A stretch of 64,000 nt of DNA from Diphasiastrum complanatum (Eukaryota; Streptophyta; Lycopodiopsida; Lycopodiales; Lycopodiaceae). Below the pieces are notes generated by a model that was not told where the DNA came from, searched no databases, and saw nothing but the letters and a program-made list of their open reading frames with translations. Location of the stretch: contig CM055095.1 of the NCBI GenBank assembly GCA_029204225.1, forward strand, positions 74,269,501 through 74,333,500, given 5' to 3'. Of the stretch, positions 10,871 to 21,625 are shown one piece after another. The position numbers and the translations under genes are program-made. Every line of letters starts with the position of its first letter. The stretch's first letter is position 1.

Positions 10871-12240
10871 AAATTTCATATCCAAATGGCACTCTTGTTC
10901 ACCTCGATAATTGGTCTTAGTTTAGACGTTATGTACTAGAAAAGAGACTAGTTCACGCGTGCTTCTATCTCCACTTCATGTTCTTGGTGACACTATCCAC
11001 ACACCAAGCATTGTTATCGACCTTTTCTATCTTGATTGCAGTGCTCCAAGAAAACTTCCATCAAGGCCTTCATTTTCAAGAAAATTTGAGATACCAACAT
11101 CAAGAACACGATGTCTTTCGAGGCCTTTTCTCAAAGGAACTACGGAAGGGCCGAAGAGGCGACCCTTCCCCGACATGAAATTTTTTGAATGTAATTTGTT
11201 TCTTATTCACACCTTCTACGTCGAAGGTGCATGTAGAGAAAGATAAATTTTACTCTATTTACACGCACCTTGACGCTCGGAAGACGCATGCAATTCTTTT
11301 GTTTGCTTGCATTTCACCTAAGGAGATGCATGTGTTCTCTTCCTTTAAAAAAAAGTGTAATGAGCAAGCCACTAATGGTATAAGAGGCTGGGAGGGGTAC
11401 ATTTAGGGTGGTTTCACATGGAGTGGGGGCTTAAGTGGAAATACTCCATCTTGATTGGTGGAAGTCACTTCAAGCGGCCTCTTCCTATTTTACAAGGACT
11501 TAGAGTTGCCCCCTTAGCCTAGGGCAAGTCAAGATGCGAGGGGAAGACCTTAGGTAATCTTAGGCCGGCTGGTGGGTCCCTTCTCTCCCCTCCATTGTCC
11601 AATAAAAGACATAAATGCTTTATCTAACCTTATCCAATTTAAATTTAGGCATTGGCCTTTCCTCCAAATTATTATTCAGGATGCTGAGATTAAGTTGGGA
11701 GAATTAGATCCGAGCTTATCTTTCTGAATTCTGATAAATGTGTGTGCTTCATTGAGATCGAGTTCAATACTTGCACGCTATCATGTCCTAGGCCTCTTTG
11801 CAATGGGGCTGAAGAAAAACAACGACCGAAACCACTTCATGAGAGGCTTGAACAGAAGAATGACTACTGAAAATGCTGTTGTGTAGTTGACAAATCGTTG
11901 TTCATAAGCATTGAGACTCCTTGAATTTGTGATTATTATATAATGTCTTATAATGCACCCTGTCAATCACTATTCTGTTATTTGCTGCTGGTCAAAATCT
12001 TGACGAGGAAAGCCATGTTATATATTGCAACTAGTAAAGTGGGAATACAGTCTTTTGTTATTCACCGCTGATTTAAACAAGGTTCAGGATCTGTTTGTTT
12101 ATTTTTAAGCCAACCCTGTTCATCTTCACATTCTGAAATCGCAGTAACTAAATTATGATCATCATTCATCAAAAACTACGTCAATCCAGCTCTCCCCCTG
12201 TTATTAGACTGAAGAGCGAAATTTCTTTTAAGTATAGTTG
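10871..12240. other. non-coding stretch
   Basis: About 1.4 kb with only short open frames (largest 95 codons) and no recognised motif. The 11080-11250 part is rich in GAAGGTGC-type words resembling the tandem repeat at 9.34-9.84 kb. The part next to the tRNA gene looks low-copy. Confidence 0.4.
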
Positions 12241-12246
12241 CACGCT

Positions 12247-12252
12247 AAAAAA
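12247..12252 (-). terminator. RNA polymerase III terminator of tRNA-Val
   Basis: Six A residues on the plus strand (T6 on the minus strand) begin 9 nt past the tRNA 3' end, the normal pol III stop signal. Confidence 0.7.
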
Positions 12253-12260
12253 GGTTATTC

Positions 12261-12333
12261 TGGCCCCAGCGAGTTTCGAACTCGCGACCTTTCGCGTGTA
12301 AAGCGAACGTGATAACCACTACACCATGGGACC
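12261..12333 (-). tRNA. tRNA-Val (anticodon UAC)
   Basis: 73-nt cloverleaf on the minus strand. The acceptor GGTCCCA pairs with TGGGGCC (one G-T pair) and the discriminator is A. D-arm GTGTAGTGGTTATCAC holds box A; anticodon stem TTCGC/GCGAA carries loop TTTACAC; T-stem GCGAG/CTCGC with TTCGAAA holds box B. Anticodon TAC reads Val GTA codons. There is no encoded CCA and no intron, as expected for a nuclear gene. CAA-containing sequence (TTCAATCAA) lies just upstream and a T6 terminator downstream. All stems pair, so it is probably functional. Confidence 0.93.
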
Positions 12334-12522
12334 TTGATTGAATGTGAGACCAGGTTATTTTAGTAATAAAAAAAAAAAATTCAGACCACTGCATCCTTGA
12401 AGTATTGAATGAAAGAACCATAGTAGGAGTGAATGCAAGTTTTGCCCACAGAGAGCAACATGATTGGAGAAGATGGAACCAAATAAACTTTGGATGCTAA
12501 CCAAGCCAGCCAAATATGTTAA

Positions 12523-13071
12523 CACACAAAATGAGATGCAAACTCTAATATAACTTGATCAAACTTGAATGAAATGATAAAGAACTGTTGTTGTCCGTAC
12601 AAAACTAGCAAGCTACTGTATTTCGCATGTGTGGATCCAAAAATAGCAAATATAGATCATTCTACACATACTAGAATTGCAAGCAATCACAAGTATAGTG
12701 CACCAATGGATAGTAGAACCCAAGAGAACCATGTATAAGCATGAAATGAGATAGAAAAGAGAGAATATATGTCTCTCCACGAGTTACATCCTTTTATAGC
12801 AGGTCCAAAACCTATTTGGCCACTTGGCTTTCCCTCCAAAATGCTAACCCCTACTATTTTTGGGTCTAGATTCAAAGTGCCCAACATTCGAATTTGAATC
12901 TACTCAAACTCGCCTTCTAGCTTTCCCACACTTTAAAAAAGTGTTTATTCAAATGACATTTAGACTAATGAACTTTGAAAAGTCAATCTCTAAGTCTAAA
13001 AACAAAGTTGGCTTCAATATGTCAAATATGAAAATATAGCAAATATGATCAAACTAGTTGAATCTTTCACA
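12523..13071 (-). repeat. 3' LTR of H, truncated
   Basis: Matches 14860-15404 with modest divergence (shared ATGAGATGCAAACTCTAATA and TTGGCTTTCCCTCCAA). Ends GAATCTTTCACA at 13071 next to the polypurine tract. Confidence 0.85.
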
Positions 13072-13147
13072 CTCCCTCTTCAACTATTTTTAGCATGGAC
13101 TTTGATAACACTCCAAGTGATTTCCTATGCTTCATGAACAAGTCCTT

Positions 13148-14164
13148 TCACAATGCTTTGGTGAAGATATCAGCTACACATTCCCTTGAGGACACATGTT
13201 GAAGCTCCACCTCCTTTGCAATGATTTGCTCCCTTAAAAAATGATATTGCACCTCAATATGTTTGCTCCTAGCATGAAAGATACAATTGGTTGCCAATCT
13301 TTGGGCTGATTGATTGTCACAAAAGATGATTGGGCTCTCTGAAAAATCCATCAAGTGAAGATCCTTAATCATCCTCTTGATCCATACCATCTCCTTTGTG
13401 CAATCACTTGCAAAGTGTCCTTTGATGCCACAATAGAAGCACTTGAGCTTTGATCTATCCTTCTTTTTGCCACTTGAAGAAGCATCCACTTGATCTTGCC
13501 CTTTAGACCACTTACTTTTGGTTTTGCCCTTGAATTTGCCCTTTATGAACATAGCATCCTCTTGTAGTGTCGATGTAGATTCACCTCTTGCTTGCAGCCT
13601 ATATTCTTCATTGATCAAGGTCTCTTGAAGATCCATCAAACTTGGCAAAGTCTTTTGAATAGCAATACTTTGAACAATATTAGCATGAGCATCCAACAAG
13701 CCATTAAGAATCACTTGAATAAGCTCTCCTTCCTTAATGCTTTCATCAATGCAAGCCAACTCATCATTCAATGCTTTCATCCTCAAAACAAAAGTACTTG
13801 GACTTTCTTCATTCTTTTGCAAACAAGAAAAGATTTGCCTTCTTAGAGTCAACACTCTAGAAGTAGACTTGGATTCATAAAGCTTCTTCAATGAATCCCA
13901 AGCTTCCAAAGATGATGTGCACTTACCAACTTCCTTGAGAAGCTAATTGGTAACATTCATCTTTATCATGTGTAGAGCTTTCTTGGCCCTCTTATCATAC
14001 CTCACTTGATCTTGTTGTGTTGTTGGTCTCTCCTCCAAACCAACAACAATATCCAAAACATCATTCATCTCAAGAAGTGATTACATCCTCACTTTCCACA
14101 ATGAACAGTTACTTGAGGTAAGCCTGTCATTGGCTTCCAACATGACTCCAATTGAGGTTGCCAT
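13148..14164 (-). pseudogene. gag fused in frame to RNase H end, element H
   Basis: Gag starts at 14164 (MATSIGVMLEANDRLTSSN), is interrupted by TAA near 14087 and TAG near 13950, then runs open for 253 codons from 13909. Residues 1-156 of that frame are gag (EAWDSLKKLYESKSTSRVL, ESPSTFVLRMKALNDELA). The knuckle CFYCGIKGHFASDC is at 157-170. At residues 171-174 (TKEM, 13399-13388) it jumps without a frame break into the RNase H C-terminus: VWIKRMIKDLHLMDF, FCDNQSAQRLATN, ARSKHIEVQYHFLREQ, CVADIFTKAL. RNase H of M carries the same STKEM word, so the join lies in a short shared sequence. Protease, integrase and RT are deleted. Confidence 0.88.
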
Positions 14165-14744
14165 GTAGCAATGACCTGGTCTTCTCTTTCAACCTATTTC
14201 AATGCACAAAGCACTCCTTTGAACAACAACAATGGCTTTCAAAAGTAATCACAAAGATTTGAAACTATCTCAACAATTCTCTTCTAGCACTTGAACCAAG
14301 CAAATCAGCACATAGAATCATGGCATCTTGATCAACCTATGATCTATCCTCAATCTAATGACTTTTGCCACTTCCTAAGATTGAAATACACTCAAATGAA
14401 GTCAAGAAACCTCACTATCTAGAGATCCAATCGAAATTAGGGTTTTGTCAAAATGACAAAAGATTGACTATTCCAAATCTACAAGCAAATGCTGAAATTT
14501 TTATTATGCAATCTAATAGCCACCACTTGGGCTGATCCAATGATCCAAAAATCGGCCAAATCTAGTATGTGAAATCAAAAATTGGAATTGATCAAGTTTG
14601 TGAACCTATTTAGAGTTTTGGTCTACAAAAGATCCAATCTACAAAAACAAAGAACTCAATTTTGGTGTAGAATCCTCTCTAGCCAAGATATCTTCACCAA
14701 ATCATTGATAGATCTGATTTCCTCCTTCATAACCTGAAACACAA

Positions 14745-14756
14745 GCTCTGATACCA
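14745..14756 (-). other. primer-binding site, initiator tRNA-Met, element H
   Basis: Minus-strand TGGTATCAGAGC abutting the LTR that begins at 14757. Confidence 0.9.
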
Positions 14757-15404
14757 TGTGAAGGATTTCAGATCATTATGATCCAATCCACTTGAAAGAT
14801 CTTGGGTTACAAAGAGAAATACTCTACCAATCTCACCAGTGTACAAAAATTAGCATCTACACACAAAATGAGATGCAAACTCTAATATAACTTGATCAAA
14901 CTTGAATGGAATGATAAAGTACTATTGTTGTCCATACCAAACCAGAAAGCTATTGTATTTCACACGTGTAGATCCGAAAATAGCAAATATAGATCATTCT
15001 ACACATAGAATTGCAAGCAATCACAAGTATAGTGCACCAATGGATAGTAGAACCCAAGAGGACCATGTATAAGCATGAAATGAGATGGATAAGAGAGAAG
15101 ATATGTCTCTCCACGAGTTACATCCTTTTATAGCAGGTCCAAAACCTATTTGGCTACTTGGCTTTCCCTCCAAGATGCTAACCCCTACTATTTTTGGTCT
15201 AGATTCAAAGTACCCGGCATTCAAATTTGAATCTACTCAAACTCGCCTTCTAACTTTTTCACACTTTCAAAAAGTATTTATTCAAATGACATTTAGACTA
15301 ATGAACTTTAAAAAGTCAATCTCTAAGTCTAAAAACAAAGTTGGCCTCAATATGCCAAATATGGAAATATAGCAAATACGATCAAACTAGTTGAATCTTT
15401 CACA
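14757..15404 (-). repeat. 5' LTR of H
   Basis: Complete: plus-strand TGTGAAGGATTT to GAATCTTTCACA, 648 bp, between the primer site and unique flank. Confidence 0.9.
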
Positions 15405-15753
15405 TCAATCATTGTTCAAAAGACAATTTTCGGCCTTTTTGCAAACATTTAAATATTATAGAGTGAATTTTTTTATCTATTGCCCTTAAAAGAAGTTCAA
15501 TGTATTGTTTCAAAGTACTCTTTCTATAATGTATGCAAGAATGTTAAAAGGGTGGACAAAGCCATCATATGAGAACAACAATGAGGATAATCAATTTCAC
15601 ATCCAACTTAGAAATTATTTAAAATGAGAGAAATTTTTCACTCTCTTTATGATTGTCATTATTTACACACTTATGTCAACATCACAAAAATATTTTAACA
15701 TGTTAATTAATAAATAACATTGAGATAAAATATGTTATTTCAAATCATTATAA

Positions 15754-15938
15754 TTAGATACTCGATTTTAAAAGCCATGTCTTAGGCCATGAAACAAGTA
15801 AGCCACAAACATCCTCTAATGTAGTACACTCTTCATTATATTTTGGGAGTCCTTTCGGTTCAAATACTTCAACCTTGATCAAATAATAGCCCTCATTAAT
15901 AGGCCTACAATGCCATGTTGTTTTGGGAACTTTACTTG
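15754..15938 (-). pseudogene. last exon of a degraded spliced gene (DUF8039-like end)
   Basis: Minus-strand open reading KVPKTTWHCRPINEGYYLI, KVEVFEPKGLPKYNEE, CTTLEDVCGLLVSWPKTWLL, then stop at 15756-15754. From memory of the family, the pattern EGYYxIKVxV...TLxDxxGxxVxWPKxWL resembles the C-terminal module (DUF8039) of plant proteins related to CACTA/En-Spm transposons. A possible acceptor AG lies at 15940-15939, but the phase does not match the upstream exons. The sequence just upstream (to about 16030) is open in a neighbouring frame, so a one-base frameshift is likely. Function unknown; transposon origin suspected. Confidence 0.5.
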
Positions 15939-16301
15939 CTAGTGTGTGTCATGCAACCAATTTGTTTTTTTATATTCACTACATTGACCATAGCATTCAA
16001 GTGAAGAGCGTGTTTCATGCAAATAATGACAAATCAGTCTCCAAAGATAAGATCATCAAATATATTTGAGAAATTAGAAAAATAAAAACTTCATCATTAT
16101 TTATTAATTTTTCATGATTAATTTCACTTTCAATCTATAATTTGAATCAACATAGGTTATAAAAGCATGTGTGTGTGTGTATTTATATATTAATAAGTGG
16201 CATGTTGTAAAGGATTTTTCCTCGTTGTAATTTGAAATTTATATCCAGTCTAATACACATTTTGAATCATGCTAGACTAAAAACTTAGAAGCAATATTTA
16301 C

Positions 16302-16391
16302 CTTTTTATTTGTTCCATTTGCTTGGATGAGTAATTTTTTCTTTGCTCTAATCACATCTCCTTTGTTTCGAGTGTGTTCCAAAATCTTCTC
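16302..16391 (-). CDS. probable internal exon, same degraded gene
   Basis: A 90-bp open segment bounded by TTTTTCCAG acceptor and GTAAAT donor on the minus strand, encoding 30 residues starting EKILEHTRNKGDVIRAKKKL with no stop. It is a multiple of three and basic, like a DNA-binding or coiled segment. The intron upstream of it holds the (TG)n/(CG)n tract. Its length, phase and splice sites agree with the exon at 16959-17030, which is why I call both exons although neither protein piece is recognisable alone. Confidence 0.5.
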
Positions 16392-16602
16392 CTGGAAAAA
16401 TTCATTAAATATACATATCAATAGAAATTTGTATATGCAATATACACTTCACACATGTTTTAATACTAACATCAACACTAACTTGATGATTTTTATAAAA
16501 CTACTTGATGAATATCTAAGTTGTAAATCAATTCATTTTAAATTTAAAATATTGTGTTGTACATATACTGAGACACTATCATGTATTTACATGTATTTGA
16601 GA

Positions 16603-16615
<13 letters not shown>

Positions 16616-16658
<43 letters not shown>

Positions 16659-16673
16659 CACATGCGCGCGTGT
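16616..16673. repeat. (TG)n-(CG)n alternating tract
   Basis: About 36 bp of pure TG (16617-16652) run into CGCGCGCACATGCGCGCG, giving 58 nt of unbroken purine-pyrimidine alternation, inside the predicted intron. A shorter (TG)6 lies near 16168. Confidence 0.95.
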
Positions 16674-16958
16674 CATGATATTTAAAAATGATATAAAATG
16701 TTCATATGATTGCAAGATACCTCTACAGTAGTTTTGGCTTTTTTCTTTTTGAAAGAATTACTTGATATTAATGGCTATGATACACACGTAAAGTGTCATA
16801 TGTTTAATATAAAAATATATATATCTACCTCATCTTTTTACTCTTATTTTTATAAAAAAAATATAATACTAATAAAATTGTCATAAGGTATGCAATATCA
16901 AGCAAATATCATTTCTAATCTCACAATTGGCAAAAAAATTTCTCCATAAAAAACGTAC

Positions 16959-17030
16959 CTTATTTGATTCCAATGCACATACACTCCTAGACATAGGGCT
17001 AGGCGACATGAGTGACATTGCAAGGTAATC
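16959..17030 (-). CDS. probable internal exon, same degraded gene
   Basis: 72-bp open segment, 24 codons (DYLAMSLMSPSPMSRSVC and on to ESNK), flanked on the minus strand by TATTTAG acceptor and GTACG donor. It keeps phase 0 into the exon at 16391-16302. No family recognised. Exons further upstream (above 17.1 kb) were looked for and not found with confidence. Confidence 0.45.
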
Positions 17031-17778
17031 CTAAATATGAAAAATAAAATTTTGGATAGCATATATCGACATACTTAGTAATTCAATGACGACAATAGTA
17101 ATGTCAACAAATCTATCACTTAAAAAAAAAAATCCATCAGTAACAATTCTATTCCGAACTCTAAAATGGTACTAGTGAAGGTTACTCTGGCAAAGGTTCA
17201 CACGGCGAGGGTTCTTCCAATACTATTTTAAGTAAGGAATTTACGTAACTGGCTGCTTATGAAAAATATAAAAAAACTAATCGTCGTATGTTTGACAATA
17301 GATAGATTTGACAAAGATGACATTAGGGTAGAACTAGCGAAGGTTCTTCTGGTGGACACTATGATTTCTGTAGCTTGGCGAGGGTTAAAATGATCTTTTG
17401 GAACAATTTAGATATAATTAATATTCGCCGAACTCAAAAATAATGGATCACTAAATTTGAAAACCTCAGACAGATTGGCGAAGGTTCAGGCAAAGGTTCA
17501 AGAATGATACTATTATTTTTGCAGAAAAGAGAAGTTTTTTTGACAAAATTCAATATAACAACTAGCCTTGTCTTAACGTAAAACGTAATAATCATCTGTA
17601 CATACATTTTTTTTGGCACTTTGTGAGTATTAGGACTAGAGTATTGACGATAGAGCTTGTTCCTAGAGCCTATCAATAAAATACTAATTTTTATTTGTTT
17701 GTTGATTTTCATAAATGACATAATATGAATAATGCAAGAGAATTGAAATTTAACAAGGTACATCCAATATGTTAGCGG

Positions 17779-17781
<3 letters not shown>

Positions 17782-17861
<80 letters not shown>
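17782..17861. repeat. (GA)n microsatellite
   Basis: About 40 uninterrupted AG/GA dinucleotides. Confidence 0.98.
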
Positions 17862-17865
<4 letters not shown>

Positions 17866-19934
17866 GATTTCACATAGTCCCTCTTGACAAGTCAAGACTA
17901 AACCCTTTAAACCCTTCAATTTATAGCATAACAGGTAAGAACAAAGATGTATAAAGTCTTATAGTATAGAGTACCATAAGGTGAAGCAAGTTTTAGGACA
18001 CTCAGTTGTTACTTGCCACCATTCCACAAACCACAACCGCACAAGTTAGTTACGTGAGAAAGATAGGTGTCATAGTTGAGCATCAGTTGTTATCCATGTC
18101 CGAAACAAGATTCACTACCTTATCAACATGATTGCAATTACAAATAATACGTCCAATCTTCCCTATCATGTCTTTCATAATTAGCAATACATTTTGTCTT
18201 TTAACGAAACTGTATCAAGGTCGATGCCATACTAATCAGTACAAGATCAAAAAGAATGTATTAAGTTCACTTAAGCATTTTGCATGTACAAAGCTATCTT
18301 GAAATACATTGATAACAAGAGACATGACTTTGGCATCAGTGCTAGGTACTAGGATAGATATGTGCCATACTAGCCCCAGGCACTCCCATGAAAGTCGTAG
18401 CAAGTTCAAGCATCTTACGGCTTGGGCAATTCCATGCCATACAAGCATGTCAAGGTCAAGCTCTTACAAAATTCATAGCTTACTCAAAAGAAACTGCTCT
18501 TAAGTCAAATAAATCATGTCCTTGTTATAAATGTCGTAAATAATTTCTCTTTAGTTTAAAGATGTGGAACGTAAGTACTTCTTAGTAACTGCTTATAAAG
18601 GCCATCATTAAAAGTCTTATCATAGAAATCGTTATGTATTGCCGCAAACACTATTCAGATCGGTGTTACCTCATATGGCTTCATACTTGGATGCGAGGGG
18701 AAGCGTTATCCTGCGAGCTACCCATCTCCAATTGCTTTATTCGAAATCTTCCTTATATACTATTGATTAGACACTGAGAATAATGAGTTAAAGGTAGTGT
18801 GTTATTGTTATAATCGTCTCATATTATAAAAAAGTTGTTTATCCTTAATACCATGTCATTTCTTTTGTAAGCCAATGTTAGTATCTTCACAAGCCATAAA
18901 CACGTCTCCATATTACTTCATAACTTGATTCTCAGCACGTATAACAAATATTACAATCGTTTTGGTATCATTACTTTCAAGGTTGATACTACTACTTTTG
19001 CTTAACAGAACCTCTTCCAAATGATAACCAGAGACACCACATTTATTTTACCATTCTTATGAGCAACCATGTAGTTCATTCTCTAACAATGTCAGTATGT
19101 ACATCTGAGATAATATGAGAGTAGATTGGGCGGCCAACTGTGAGTAGTATTGAGCCAAAACAAGATTATGTAAAGCATGTATCATCATATAATACTGGCT
19201 TTGATACAAAAAGACAGGTAAAGCAATAGTGCACTGATTCGGTGTCTCCATGCATTCTATCAAGCGGAAATCCGCACATAGAGCGATGGAGTACTGATCC
19301 GCTGTCACCACGCATTCTCAAAACACGAAAATCCACACAGTAGGCAAGCATCAATATATATAGTCATGTACACATCTGCAGCGCTTCAATACGCACATAG
19401 AAGTGCGATCTACCACTTCATAAGCAAACGCTGGCCAGCGGCCCATCACTTCACAAAATGAATCTCAAAACTATACATTCATCAACGATTTACCTATAAC
19501 ATGTATCATCGTTGTCCATAAACAAAATTTCCAAATTGATAATACGTACATATCTCAGTGATTGCCCAAGTGTGCGGCTGTGACAATGCTCAATCATAGT
19601 AGTTGTTATGGAAGCCAATCCCTCTAAACCAATCCACAGTTATCATACATGTGAGCTATTTACAGCAAGCATAACTCATTCATGAGTATTGAGTGATTAG
19701 TGAGCCATAGACAAAGCAGAGACCTTACCTTAACTCGTAGAGCTTCTCCTCATGAATACTCTTCCATTTCTGTTTACAGGTCTCTCCACATCCAATGCAA
19801 CTAAGGTCGTAGTAGACAGAAAAGACCGACCAAAAGAGAAAGGGAGAGAGAGTAGGAAGAGTGAAAGTTAGATTAGTGTAATCTCATTACTTATAGAAGC
19901 AAGAGAACCCTTAGGTGCACTGAGTGTAAGTGAA
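17862..19934. other. non-coding stretch
   Basis: No gene recognised on either strand. Contains an imperfect ~58-bp duplication (about 19223-19343; shared GCATTCT, GAAATCC(G/A)CACA.AG words) and a purine-rich stretch AGAGAAAGGGAGAGAG near 19840. It ends at the TGTAC target duplication of element I. Confidence 0.45.
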
Positions 19935-19939
19935 TGTAC

Positions 19940-20501
19940 TGTAATGTGCTGTATGTAATTGGCCCATGATCTTACTAATGAATTACCAAAAATAGCCATG
20001 GAGCTAAACTAGATTGGAACTAATCATTAGAATTGTTAATAAAAAGGCGCAAACAACCACACCACGTTTGTATTGGAGGGAATCATAATAATGGTTGGAA
20101 GGCCCAAATTAAGGTAATAAGGTCCCAAATGTTAATTAGAGGCACTAAAGGCCCACTATAAATAGAGGAGGTCGTGCTAATTTGGAGGCTATTCTACTTT
20201 TATGATTTTTGAACTTTTGATGATATTGAAGCTTCTCTTTGAGAGCTTTCTTCATAGTATTGATGGTTCATGTGCCTACAATTACATGAGAGCTACGATC
20301 ATGCTCTAGTTTCAGGCCTAATCTTGTAAATGATCAATAATAATGAATAATGGATTCTATCTTTACCCATTTTGGTGAAGTTTTGTTACATTTAGTTAGT
20401 TTCTTGAATTTTGACTAGTTTCTTGATTTCTTGTATTTACATTGCAAATTGATGTTTAATGAATGGATTAGATGTTTGAATGCTAAGATTGGCACATGAC
20501 A
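19940..20501 (+). repeat. 5' LTR of I
   Basis: 562 bp, TGTAATGTGC to GCACATGACA. TATA box TATAAATAG at 20157-20165. Slightly diverged from the 3' copy (start TGTAATG against TGTCATG, plus a few indels). Confidence 0.95.
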
Positions 20502-21099
20502 ATTTTGGTATTTTTGACCATTTAATCTTCATTTTTTGTGTAAATTTATGTTGTAGATCACTAGATCTTTTTTCTAGCTTCTTGGAAGTACTGAGATTTT
20601 CTGATTTTGGGCTATAATGACCAAGTCATGGCCGTTTTTGTGTTTTTCTTTCATTTTTAGTTAGTGATAGTCTTTGCAGTCTGTTTTCTCCATTTTTTTA
20701 CTGTACTTTTGGCCAAATTTTATGACTATATTTTTCTAGGATTGTAGATCTCACTCTCAGCTTAAATTTGAGCCAATTTGCAACCAATTTGGTTGAAAAT
20801 TGGGAGAGATATGACATTTCTTGTGAAGGAGGTCAAATTTTAGCTTTGGTAAGAGATTTGGGAGAACAACACTTCAACTTTTCACTTTTAAAGTTTTGCT
20901 TCCTTGTTAATTTTTTTTCAATTTCTTCATTTTTTTCGTCAAAGACTCATTAAAAAAAAAATTCTGACCTAACCCTACCTACGTTTAGCCCTAACCCTAG
21001 GGCCTTCATAAACTTAAAAAAAAACACCATCTCAACCGAGTCCGAGACTCGGAACTTGACCGAGTCAAGACGTGATCAAAACTCGACCGACTCGCAAAA

Positions 21100-21345
21100 T
21101 GCTAGAATATCAATCGAATGTTTTGGAGACCATCCTGACTGAATTTTTTGAAAATCATTTTGACCAAATTTTTTAAGGCCATCTCGATCAAATTTTTGGA
21201 GACCATCTCGACCGTATTTTTGAATACCATCTCGATCGAATTTTTGGAGACCATCTCGACCGAATTTTTGAAGACCATCTTGACCGAATTTTTGAAGACC
21301 ATCGCGACCAAGTTTTCTAATGACCATTCCGACCGGACTGGCGAA
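21100..21345. repeat. 24-bp minisatellite in the leader of I
   Basis: About eight head-to-tail units of ACCATCTCGACCGAATTTTT+GAAG (24 bp) with point changes, between 21127 and 21330. Because 24 is divisible by three it stays open on the minus strand as an eight-residue repeat (GRDGLQKF), but there is no other coding sign. Confidence 0.9.
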
Positions 21346-21625
21346 TCCACGCCCAATCACATAATTCTCAACCGAGATTTCTGATTTCTATTTTGATTGA
21401 ACCATCATCTTGACAAAGCCTTACAGCTCAAAAAAAAAAATCTCAAAAATACAACTTATACCAATAGAAAGCCCTTTCAATACCGAGTTTTCCCTTGAAT
21501 TCCCTACTAGCAAAAAATAGATAAATTATTTAAAAAATCAAAAAATTAAAAAAATAATAATAATAATAAAATTAAACAATTTTATAATACAAAGCAAAAG
21601 TAATAATTATATCGAGTTCAATAAA

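Larger units (their letters stand above)
12523..15404 (-). mobile_element. copia element H, internally deleted
   Basis: Minus-strand LTR retrotransposon: 5' LTR at right, primer site, fused gag/RNase H, polypurine tract (plus-strand CTCCCTCTTC from 13072), 3' LTR at left. The 3' LTR has lost its distal part (similarity starts at about 12523 instead of the TGTGAAGGATTT end), so the target duplication cannot be read. Protease, integrase and most of RT are missing. LTRs are related to that of element M and to a 49-bp piece at 46354-46402. Confidence 0.9.

Noticed and set aside
11185-11406. 73-codon frame near 11.2 kb as a small gene
   Set aside because: No motif, no splice or promoter support; length expected by chance.
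16327-16731. 134-codon plus-strand frame with poly-Cys-Val
   Set aside because: Crosses the (TG)n tract; opposite strand has a better exon.
20968-21003. Telomere-like CCTAACCCTA words (also 50948-51003)
   Set aside because: Not tandem TTTAGGG units; the same word is part of the leaders of I and S.
21076-21360. 94-codon minus-strand repeat protein (GRDGLQKF)n
   Set aside because: Arises from the 24-bp minisatellite; a second overlapping frame is equally open.
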